A DNA stretch of 11,322 nucleotides from Saccoglossus kowalevskii (lineage: Eukaryota; Hemichordata; Enteropneusta; Harrimaniidae). The DNA is taken from assembly GCF_000003605.2 (NCBI RefSeq), contig NW_003121920.1, positions 2,849 through 14,170 of the forward strand. The letters are read 5' to 3'. The notes beneath the pieces were generated by a model. It made no database searches. It was not told where the DNA came from and saw nothing but the letters and a program-made list of their open reading frames with translations. Positions 1-7,926 of the stretch are shown piece by piece. Position 1 is the first letter of the stretch. Every line of letters begins with the position of its first letter. A program made the translations under genes and the position numbers.

Positions 1-287
1 TGACATACCTTCATAACATAAAGACATGCTCATATAACATAAAAACATGACTACATAACAAAAACACATGCCTTTATAACATAAAACATGCCTTCATAAC
101 ATAATGACATACCTTCATAACATAAAGACATGCCTTCATAATATAAAGACATGCCTTCATAACATAAAGACATGCCTTCATAACATAAAGACATGCCTTC
201 ATAAAATATAGACATGCCTTCATAACATAAAGACATGCTCATATAACATAAAAACATGCCTACATAACATAAAGACATGCCTGTATT
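1..287. repeat. 21-bp minisatellite, about 13.5 copies
   Basis: Thirteen consecutive units plus a partial one follow the pattern GACATGCCTTCATAACATAA plus one A. Units start at 2, 23, 44, 65, 86, 106, 127, 148, 169, 190, 211, 232, 253 and 274. All are 21 bp except the 20-bp unit at 86-105. Because 21 is divisible by three, the minus strand reads as an open frame of the heptapeptide MSLCYEG repeated; the 1-bp deletion at 86-105 breaks this frame. The array probably continues beyond the left edge. The open frame is best explained by the repeat itself, not by a gene. Confidence 0.95.
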
Positions 288-362
288 ATTGGTTGTTATA
301 TACAAGTATTATCAGACCCAATTGGTTGTTATATACAGAATTACCGCCCAAAGTGGTTGTTA
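288..362. repeat. 33-bp short tandem repeat, about 2.3 copies
   Basis: ATTGGTTGTTATATACA occurs at 288-304 and again at 321-337, and a decayed third start (TGGTTGTTA) lies at 354-362. The intervening halves (TATTATCAGACCCA and ATTACCGCCCAAAG) are related but diverged. The array abuts the 21-bp minisatellite directly, so the junction may be one composite repeat locus. Confidence 0.7.
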
Positions 363-2253
363 TTGGCCAAATATACGGCCGATACCGGAATCAAGTAGAA
401 GGTTTTGACCTAAACGAAGACTGATATAAAGAATTACCAAACTCAAGCATAGGATAAAGCCTGTATGTAGTCCAATGAGTAGTATTCCTGTTTTGTCTGT
501 GTTTGAATCCACCTTCGGTGGTTTATACTTATCATAACAAAACATATAAGTGTTTCATCTTTGATGATGTGATCTGTAACAAAACTCCTATGACAATTTA
601 CAGGACACTTAGTGTATACAACGTTTTGCAAGGAATCATTCTGATTGACCGAGAAGCACTAGGTGAGGTTTAAATATGCAACGTAGATGAAAACATTGCT
701 ATTAAATGTTTCATTACTAAACAATGTGCATGAAAATTACATCTTGTTAGTGTACGATAACTTATAATACGATTCGTTCACAATATTATTATTACCGATA
801 CCTCTAGATATTGCATTAGTTCATCTCAATACAAAATCACGACACTTCTCACCTGATCGTTATGTAATTTCAGAAAATGCTCAATTTTAAAGTTTGTTTA
901 TTTAAGAAAAAGACAAAGAATTGTGAGGATGTTATTAAACATGAATGCAATATAGCTGTAGATGTACTTAGTGTGACTAAACCTTAGCACTGTGAAACTT
1001 TTTCACCGAAGATTTTCTGGACGCCTTGCACGATATTAAGGAACATACATTTTATAATTTGGAATATATTTTAAACGGTTTAGGAAGATTGGTATAAATG
1101 ATATATCACATTTGTTTGAAAATCAAACACAAATTTTATGGCGGGAACATATAATAAACTTGTGGTGTTGAAAAACAAATCACCCACATGTGAACTACAT
1201 AGGTGGAATAAATATAACTGATTAAATTATATTATAGAAATAATACAGGTATGTTGGTCATCAGTGTTTCGTTTTCGATTTTCCTCTTTACACATCCATC
1301 ACGTGACTGTGACTCATTTGTAATCACGGGAACAGAGATTCGATCATTCACCTCAAATACTCCACTCAATTAACTTGTGCGTGCTCATCACTGCTAATGT
1401 CGTTATTTGTTGTTCTTGTGGGGTTATCTGCGTGTAATTATTATAGGGCAACAAACAATAATTTTTATTATAAAATATTGTTCATATATATTTTTTCTTG
1501 ATTTGTTTGAATTTCCAATCAATATATTTTTACAGCAATTTTCCTTAATCTGTTTATCAGTTATTTTTGTTGATAAACTGTCAGCTTCATTATTAATACT
1601 TTCAAGCATTGGATGAATCTTAACATACTATTCTTCTGTTTCAGATGATATAAGCATTGAAACACATTTTTGTAATACGCATTATCACAGCGTTTAAGTA
1701 ACATAATGTTATGCTCACTCTTCATAATAAAAATACACAATGTCACTCATTTAAAAAAAAGCCTCGTTGCCTTCATTTTCACCGAGTGAGTGGTTGTGTG
1801 TGCTTTCTGATTGCACTTGATGCCCATTTAACAATTTCTTCTAGGTCCATACATTTGATAAGGAAATCGCTATTTATCATTTAGAAAGTTTTCTTCTTTC
1901 AGTAGAACAATGTATGTACGTGTTCAATAAAACAGGAAGTTGCTATTGTGAAACAAAATCAAATTTATAGTCGTGTGAATGAAATCATCAAGAAAGTATC
2001 ATACATGTGTCATGGGTTGAATTCGCGTATCAAAGGGTTTAGCATCACATGTTTGAATTAGAAATAAAACGGCTATCATCATTTGCCTACAGACGAACAT
2101 GTTAAAAGCATTAAGACAATAATCTGAAAATTAATTCATTAAGTCATTGGGAATGCATACCCAGATGTGCGGGACACAGACAATGCATCTTCCAAAAACA
2201 AAAGAAATAGCAATTGAAATGCCAAGCTAAATTAACGTAGCGATCCCCTTTAA
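363..2253. other. AT-rich intergenic stretch with no supported gene
   Basis: No coding exon can be supported here. Short minus-strand frames at 360-545 and 443-631 overlap each other in different frames. The first contains a hydrophobic run but lacks flanking gene signals, so both are treated as chance. Small landmarks are a CACGTG E-box at 1300-1305 and a TGACTCA AP-1-type site at 1310-1316. Part of a short sequence shared with 9022-9055 lies at 1219-1249. Confidence 0.6.
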
Positions 2254-2295
2254 AAAGTGTCGAAATTCTCTTTCACTTGTTCACATCAACTCTAC

Positions 2296-2433
2296 ATGCG
2301 CCGTGATCGAGTGAGCGATTCCCCTCCATCCTCAAACCCAGTGACTTCTGATTCTCTTGCCAATACGAAAAATTACACATGTGAGAGGAATAATTTTCTG
2401 ATTAAACAGAGTTGCGGTATTGGTACAGCTTAG
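2296..2433 (+). CDS. Possible 45-codon small ORF, unrecognised
   Basis: An ATG at 2296 opens a 45-residue frame beginning MRRDRVSDSPPSSNPVTSDS and ending at TAG 2431-2433. The frame is open upstream to a TAA at 2251-2253, giving 59 open codons. The Ser/Pro-rich start and the locally higher GC are unlike the surrounding AT-rich DNA. No domain, signal peptide or convincing splice pair was found. It could be a short exon, a small ORF or chance; coding status is doubtful. Confidence 0.12.
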   Translation: MRRDRVSDSPPSSNPVTSDSLANTKNYTCERNNFLIKQSCGIGTA

Positions 2434-2680
2434 TCGAAGGCGAACCATATCATTATAACTACCTTACTCCTATTGCGACATATATAGGGAACGACATACA
2501 TACCGAGTAGATTTAAACATGTTTCATCATCTACAAATAATACCTGTTTCCCATCAAGAGTAATATAAGACTTGTTCATGCCATGTTACAGCATGTAGTT
2601 TCTAATATAAACCAGTGCTAAAACACGTTTGTTCGTTATTTTAATGGAATTAACCCATAATAAAGTAAACACGAAGAAGA

Positions 2681-2766
2681 TGACGTGCAATCTTTGTTTT
2701 TCCGAACCTCTTTAATCACCCCAAATCATCTATCTTATAAATAGCTGGCTAAACTTTCTGAACAGC
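2681..2766 (+). promoter_or_regulatory. Candidate TATA promoter with CRE-like site
   Basis: A perfect TATA-box match, TATAAATAG, lies at 2736-2744, about 50 bp downstream of a CRE-like TGACGTGCAAT at 2681-2691. A start site would be expected near 2766. In AT-rich DNA TATA matches arise by chance. The support is the full nine-base match plus the cluster of small ORFs with good initiation contexts downstream (2768, 2888, 2940). Confidence 0.25.
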
Positions 2767-2887
2767 GATGAGAAAAAGAATGCATTTATACAGCTGTTTA
2801 AAATCTCGCATACGTCTGTAACACGTATCTAGTTAGATATAGCCATTTCACAATATCAGTGAAATAAAAACGTGTCGTGTTTTAATT

Positions 2888-3017
2888 ATGGATTCAAATG
2901 ATATTTCGGTACTATATTCTACGTTCATTGAACGCAAACATGGCAACGAGCTCTGATGGGGGTGATTACTTGCATTCTTTTGATCTTGATAAGGCGGCCA
3001 TGATCTTAAAAATGTGA
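2888..3017 (+). other. Two overlapping small ORFs, unrecognised
   Basis: An ATG at 2888 (context AATTATGG) opens a 22-residue frame starting MDSNDISVLYSTFIERKHGN. An overlapping frame begins at ATG 2940 (context AAACATGG) and runs 25 residues, starting MATSSDGGDYLHSFDLDKAA, to TGA 3015-3017. Both have A at -3 and G at +4, and both sit in a GC-richer patch. They could be two small ORFs on one short transcript, or a frameshifted remnant of one coding segment, because the second frame takes over where the first stops. No family is recognised. Confidence 0.15.
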
Positions 3018-3375
3018 AATTAGAGATATTTATATTTTTTGGATTCATATCAACAAAATCGATTTATTTAACGATCGTGTTGATTTCAATAATTTCCGGT
3101 GATTCCTGTCATGATAAAAGACATAGACATAGAGGAGACGTCAATACATTGAACGCCGTGCGTACGTCGTGACGACAGATTGTAGATAATTCCCATAACG
3201 AGTGGCATTCATCAAAATTGTTAAAATCACGACATTGAAATAAGAAAAGCATCAGCGTATGTTTTGTTAATTTTGAAATAGCTATGCTTAGCATTGTTGA
3301 ATATATATCATTTTCAGATTAAACTTTAGTTTATTTAATTTAAAACTCATCCATTTAGTAGTGTACACTATGTTC

Positions 3376-3467
3376 TGAAATGATGAGTCTTATTAGTATT
3401 GTTTAAACGTTACCTTTTTTAGAGTATCATGTTGTGAAATATTGAAACGATCCAAAAATGCATTTCT
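3376..3467 (+). repeat. Dispersed repeat, copy A
   Basis: This roughly 90-bp segment aligns in the same orientation with 5048-5137, at roughly 75-80 percent by eye. Both share an exact AAATATTGAAACGAT core (3437-3451 and 5109-5123) and similar flanks (TTAG.GTATCAT before it, AAATGCAT after it). The 5' part (AAATGATGAGTCTTATTA, 3378-3395) recurs at 3533-3550. No terminal inverted repeats or poly(A) tail were seen, so the element class is unknown. Confidence 0.6.
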
Positions 3468-3532
3468 CCCTTTAAGGAATTGAATTACAGGTTTTAAATA
3501 CAACATTGTTATGAACATCACGCGTATTTCGC

Positions 3533-3568
3533 AAATGATGAGTTTTAATAGTAATAATATAATGTTTA
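3533..3568 (+). repeat. Fragment of dispersed repeat
   Basis: AAATGATGAGTTTTAATA at 3533-3550 differs from 3378-3395 by only two bases, and both are followed by AT-rich sequence ending in GTTTAA. The 155-bp spacing suggests a local partial duplication of the 5' part of the dispersed repeat. Confidence 0.4.
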
Positions 3569-4029
3569 ACATTCTTGTCCGACACTCCATACTGTAGATC
3601 AAACCAAACTTTGATTTTTTAAACACTAAAAAGTTGCGATGAATAAAAACAGTATTCGTTAGATAAAAATATTAAATCATGTTTATATTATTCAGGTAAT
3701 TAGCATACACATTAACTGTTTTCTGCTTGTTTATTCTGTATTACGGCAATAGTCTGCTCAATTGGCTTAACATTTAAACTCGCATACTGTATGCTTAACG
3801 TCTAACCTCAATTTGTAATTAACTTGTACATATTAATTAGATAATTTGCATACTAATTAACTAATTTCGACATGCATTGATGATATTATAGTTTAATTCT
3901 CACATGGATTGAAACTGGCTACATGTGTACTGTTATTGTAGTTTCATGACTGAATCATCATGTGCAATTTAATAACTAAGTTAATAATAATAATAAAATA
4001 ACAATTTGTTTTAAACATTTTTATATTTT

Positions 4030-4269
4030 TTAAGACCCATTGGAAGTAAATAGTAGTGGATTTGTTAGAAAGCCAGTGTTAGTCAACTGTATAAACTGTG
4101 TAAGATCCAAAGGCAGATGCTGGGAATTATCACCAATTTTTGTAATTTAGTTTTTCTTAAGGTGGTCTTGAATCACCAAAGGCACCAGTTCGCCGTACTC
4201 AGAAATCAGTTACACTATCTGACTGAAGCCAGCTTCGTCGCATTCATCTTGTACTAGTTGTAGCCAAGA
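4030..4269 (-). pseudogene. Possible decayed coding segment, two in-frame stops
   Basis: One minus-strand frame runs about 80 codons from 4269 to TAA at 4030-4032 with only two internal stops. Its pieces look protein-like: WLQLVQDECDEAGFSQIV, then LISEYGELVPLVIQDHLKKN, then a piece containing LPLDLTQFIQLTNTGFLTNP. Local GC is higher than the surroundings. There is no recognised family and no clear start. The plus strand also has an open stretch here, and the number of stops is not far from chance, so this is a weak candidate for a gene or transposon relic. Confidence 0.12.
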
Positions 4270-4500
4270 CTATTATATACCCTGAAAATCATTTTAAGAA
4301 GATTGATGACCCATAATTTTTATTTAGTGAAATGTATTTCTCGACAATACTAACATTATCCTGCACTGTCCTTTTTCACTGTATGATTCATGTTCCTACA
4401 TAACATATATATAATCCCGTGTTTGAAATCAGATTTAAATTGAACTTGTGGTATAGGTGTTCATCGATAATTCAGACTGCAAACCACAAATGTAAAATCG

Positions 4501-4519
4501 TATTATTATTATTATTATT
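4501..4519. repeat. (TAT)n microsatellite
   Basis: A perfect run of about six TAT units. Confidence 0.9.
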
Positions 4520-4762
4520 CAATAATGTAGACCAGATTTGTAATTTGCCTGTGAATTTGTATTAAACATCCTTAAGAAAAAAGGTTTAATGTTGCAGTCA
4601 CACTTTTGTTAAATGCATTATGTCGTTTCAGCTATAAAATATAAAATACGGAAATAAAATATTCAATCTGAACCTTTCAACATATTCAATTTTAAAAGTA
4701 CATGAGCATAACATGTAACTAACCATGAATGACAAAAAAACCTCTTTCCTTTGTGTATTGTT

Positions 4763-4788
4763 TATTGTTTACAATATATTGTTTACAA
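4763..4788 (+). promoter_or_regulatory. Paired forkhead-type TGTTTAC sites
   Basis: TATTGTTTACAA occurs twice with a 14-bp period (4763-4774 and 4777-4788). Each copy contains TGTTTAC (4766-4772 and 4780-4786), the consensus core bound by forkhead (FOX) proteins. The duplication is visible; regulatory function is inferred, and no adjacent gene is known. Confidence 0.25.
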
Positions 4789-5026
4789 ATCCTCTTACTT
4801 TAAAATACGCAATTTAATTCATATCCCATAGTTACCCATGTGCAATCTATTGCTCGTGTATATATTGGTTAGCGTATGGCTTCAATGAATTTTAAAAGTG
4901 TGAATGCAACGGTAAACATTTAACAGGAAGATGTGTTTTCCTGATATTATTTATACGGCTGTTCAGGTTGAATTTTAAGCAATTGAATATGAGCCGCATT
5001 CCTACCTGGTTCATGGATAATGCCGT

Positions 5027-5065
5027 ATATGACGTCACAAGTGATATTGAATGGTGACGTCATAT
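5027..5065. promoter_or_regulatory. 12-bp inverted repeat with two perfect CREs
   Basis: ATATGACGTCAC at 5027-5038 and GTGACGTCATAT at 5054-5065 are exact reverse complements separated by 15 bp. Each arm contains the full 8-bp CREB/ATF palindrome TGACGTCA (5030-5037 and 5055-5062). As single-stranded DNA or RNA this could form a hairpin; as duplex it offers two high-affinity bZIP sites 25 bp apart. No coding gene was found close by, so a distal regulatory role or a repeat-derived origin are both possible. Confidence 0.5.
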
Positions 5066-5137
5066 TATTATTGTTTTGAACGTTTCTGTTTTAGGGTATC
5101 ATTTCGTTAAATATTGAAACGATTCGGAAATGCATCT
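5048..5137 (+). repeat. Dispersed repeat, copy B
   Basis: Aligns with 3376-3467 in the same orientation, sharing the exact AAATATTGAAACGAT core at 5109-5123. Its 5' part includes the second CRE (5055-5062), where copy A has TGATGAGTC instead. Thus one of the two CREs lies in repeat-derived sequence. Confidence 0.6.
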
Positions 5138-5790
5138 ATCTTATTATATCTATGAATATGATCCGAACAATTGAAACAATTACTCATAAATATCATAAAT
5201 AGAGTTTTAAACTCGATTAGACTGGCCGCAGTCTGATGTCGACAAGTGTATGCGTGTCTACTTCTTCCATGTTGTATGCAGTATTGTTATACAAACTTCC
5301 TGTTGACATATTCAACAATTCGCAACATCATTAAAAATAATGAGACGACAAATTAAAATAATGGAATATGCTCACTGTGGTAATTTCAACAAAACACAGT
5401 TATGATTACATTCACAAGCATGGTGGTATCTATAATTTACAAATATTTCCTAAACTGTCATAGTTATCGTGAATGTCCATAACACAGAATCGACATTATC
5501 AGTACAAAACTGGATCTAGTGTAATAACATATCTGTTTAAACTCAATGTTTCTGTTGACCGGAAGTGAATGAACGTCAATCGCCCATGGTAGCTAAGCTA
5601 CGTATACAGTTACGAGGCAGAGTGACAACGAGATAGTATTCTAAGAAAATAATACTCTTTATTCGGGAATATTACATGCATCATAGAACGTCAGGTTGAA
5701 ACAACTAAAGAATTAATTAAAGAGTTAAATGGCGTGAAACAGTCAAGGTTGTGTTAAATATTGAAGATAATATTTGGTAATCGTAGTCCT

Positions 5791-5865
5791 AAATAACTAT
5801 TAAAAATAAACTATTAAACTATAAAACTAACTATAACTAATAACTATTAAACTTTAACTATTAAA
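5791..5865. repeat. Degenerate AACTATTAAA tract
   Basis: Multiple imperfect copies of AACTATTAAA and ACTATAA over about 75 bp. This is low-complexity DNA without any other feature. Confidence 0.8.
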
Positions 5866-6348
5866 GGTTGTGTTAGTTTACCTTATGAGTACATGTAATT
5901 TCAAAGGAATACAACAATAATGTGAAATAGAATAAAACGATTCAATAACGAATTATTAGTATGAACAAAGTGTTCCCGATAACCATCGTCGGTGTGTTTA
6001 CTTTGTGAACATTCCGTACTAAATGATCTTCGACTCCGGTTGTATTCACTAAGACCAAATTAACTGAAAGTTAAGTTTTCCGTCGTCGACAACAACAGAG
6101 AAGAGTATCGAGTCCAGGGATCAGTATGATTTGAACTATCCGAAACAAAAATTCAATTTCACTCTGTCCTAATGGGAATACACTGGGTTGCTAAAAGGAG
6201 GAAACCTGACATTGTCGGCTTCCAGCAATTTTAAAATTTGAATTTTACAAAGGTATTAAACTTTTTTTTTAATTTTCAAATTTCCGGCTTAGCAATGCGA
6301 CAGATCTGTAGAGAAGACCAAAACTGTAAACAGCAGAGAAAAAAATGG

Positions 6349-6385
6349 TAATGTTAGTTAGTTAATGTTAGTAATGTTAATGTTG
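6349..6385. repeat. TAATGTTAG simple repeat
   Basis: About four imperfect copies of TAATGTTAG/TTAATG over 37 bp. Confidence 0.75.
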
Positions 6386-7439
6386 GTTCAATTTGCAATT
6401 GAAAAAATGAACTTGATAGTAGTTTTTATGTGTGTACCATCGCAATAGTCCGAGATATTAGACTGTCTGATAACACGTGTTATAATATCATTGACATGTT
6501 AAGAAGGTTTCAAAATTGAATCGTAGAGAACATCTACGGAAACAAGTCATTGCCATTAGTTACGACATGTTGACAATTACGATTAATATAGAATTCCATA
6601 CATTTGTGGAGAGACACACAGAAATGCCGAACATTTGTTTTTAAATTTATTTAATATTATACCTTTATATGTATATATTATATAGTATTGATCGGTCTTG
6701 GCGGCTTAGTTGGATCAGTAACTTTATTGAATCAAACACCTTGTCAATTATAATGTCACCTACTCAAATATAAAAAATATTGTTTACTCGATGGACGTGT
6801 ATCATTACAATTCGAAACCTCTATTAGATCCTTAAATAATAAAAAGGTCAATAATGATTCATTGTATATAGATTATCTCTAGAGCCTTCTTGACATACAT
6901 ATTCATTAATCACAATTGTGAATTATTTATTCCATTTAAATTAAATAACACATATTGTATTGTGTTGTATTGTATTACGCTTCAAATTATGATCACAATG
7001 TACGAATTCGCATGACAATCAGATGCTACTCAAATATTACAATGATGGAAATTGTACGTTGCCGCTATGCCTACCAAGGGCAGGATGGGAGATCTTTCAT
7101 TAGTGCGGGGAGAGAATGTCATCATGGGCAATGGCCAATTCAGTCATAACTTTCAAATGATCGGATTCATGGAAATGATCCAGATTCAACTCCATACACC
7201 ATTACTGGCAAATGCGTTGTTACTCACATTTTACAAACTAGAGTTCCTGTCCGCATGACCTGATGCTAGTTTCCTTAAATCTTAAATTGTATTAGGCAAC
7301 TAACCAAATAGTTACTTTATACGGATTTCTATTTTAACATTGACTAATACCCTATTCAACTTAATAAAACACCTACTTATATCACTGGTTAGTTTTTTAA
7401 CGGATTATTCCTTTTTAACTTTATACGGCAGCTGCCTAT

Positions 7440-7747
7440 CCCGTGCTTTGGTAGATATGTTTTACTTCAATTTCAAGTAGTAATATTAGTGGTTTTGTGG
7501 ATATGTGTTACTTCTATTTCACGTAATATGAAAGCTAATTATATCACTGCTTTGGTAGATATGTTTTCCCACTATTTAAATTAAACGGAAAAATGCTTAT
7601 CTACCGATTTGGCCTATGTATGATATGTATATTTCACGTAATACGCATTGGCAGATATGTTATATCTGTTCCACGTAATAGCAGCTTGTGTTACTGGTTT
7701 GGTAGCCATGTCTTACCTCCATTTACGTAATATGACGTAATGTTTAC
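7440..7747. repeat. Degenerate ~50-bp tandem array with bZIP-like sites
   Basis: GGTAGATATGT or close variants occur at 7450, 7496, 7554, 7650 and 7701, with a degenerate copy near 7611. Most copies are followed about 20 bp later by a TTTCACGTAATA-like block (CACGTAATA at 7522-7530, 7637-7645 and 7672-7680; TTACGTAATA at 7723-7732). Spacing varies between about 40 and 58 bp, so this is an old, decayed array. Its conserved parts are the GATATGT and CACGTAATA segments. It ends about 150 bp upstream of the inferred start site of the gene at 7927. Confidence 0.6.
7723..7747 (+). promoter_or_regulatory. bZIP-bZIP-forkhead site cluster
   Basis: Three near-contiguous consensus sites occupy 25 bp: TTACGTAA (7723-7730, palindromic PAR-bZIP/E4BP4 type), TGACGTAA (7733-7740, CREB/ATF type) and TGTTTAC (7741-7747, forkhead core). 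They lie about 150-170 bp upstream of the inferred start site of the two-exon gene. The motifs are seen directly; binding is inferred. Individual short motifs occur by chance, but this packing at a proximal-promoter distance is notable. Confidence 0.4.
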
Positions 7748-7756
7748 ATCTTTAGT

Positions 7757-7897
7757 AGGAAGTGCCCAACGCAGAGACCGCCTCCGTTCGACCAATCTTT
7801 TTATGGTTATCTCTATATCTATATGGAAATATTACACTTTATTACTCATTGACATTTGCTTATAACAGTATAAATTTCATTGATTCATTCATTCAGT
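7757..7897 (+). promoter_or_regulatory. Core promoter of the secreted-protein gene
   Basis: Elements occur in conventional order: ETS-type AGGAAGTG (7757-7764), CCAAT (7792-7796), TATAAAT (7869-7875) and an initiator-like TCAGTGG (7893-7899) whose A at 7895 is 26 bp from the first T of the TATA box. The CCAAT box falls about 100 bp upstream of that position. From 7895 to the ATG at 7927 the leader would be 32 nt with no upstream ATG. The order and spacing make chance less likely than for any single motif. Confidence 0.4.
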
Positions 7898-7926
7898 GGT
7901 ACGTGTCGCACAAACACGCAACTACA

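Larger units (their letters stand above)
3018..4029. other. AT-rich intergenic stretch with repeat fragments
   Basis: No gene is supported. The region holds a dispersed-repeat copy (listed separately), a 12-bp perfect palindrome TAGTGTACACTA at 3359-3370, and a short TAA-repeat run near 3982-3995. Minus-strand open frames at 3109-3294 and 3393-3626 have no supporting signals. The second is largely the reverse complement of the dispersed repeat. Confidence 0.55.
4270..5026. other. AT-rich intergenic stretch
   Basis: No gene is supported. It contains a TAT microsatellite at 4501-4519 and a duplicated TATTGTTTACAA motif (listed separately). The rest is AT-rich sequence without a long open frame on either strand. 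Confidence 0.6.
5138..7439. other. AT-rich intergenic stretch with low-complexity tracts
   Basis: No gene is supported. A short open run at 6130-6234 contains an ATG at 6172 giving MGIHWVAKRRKPDIVGFQQF, and a GC-richer patch at 7050-7258 has overlapping open frames. None shows splice signals, a signal peptide or a recognisable domain. Two low-complexity tracts are listed separately. Confidence 0.55.

Noticed and set aside
51-305. Minus-strand 84-codon frame of MSLCYEG repeats
   Set aside because: It arises automatically because the minisatellite unit is 21 bp without stops, and it is broken by a 1-bp deletion in one unit.
360-631. Two overlapping minus-strand frames, one with a hydrophobic segment
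   Set aside because: They overlap in different frames in AT-rich DNA and no splice sites, promoter or domain support either.
1407-1746. Hydrophobic open frames on both strands
   Set aside because: These are Ile/Leu/Phe/Lys-rich translations typical of AT-rich noncoding DNA.
6130-6234. 34-codon open run with MGIHWVAKRRKPDIVGFQQF
   Set aside because: It looks protein-like, but it is short, has no splice or promoter support and no family resemblance.
6955-7258. Overlapping plus-strand frames in a GC-richer patch
   Set aside because: Two frames compete, neither has a domain or a convincing donor or acceptor pair, and no homologue is recognised.
7762-7926. Upstream extension of the frame that contains the secreted protein
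   Set aside because: It begins at GTG, has no in-frame ATG before 7927, and contains the TATA and initiator-like elements.
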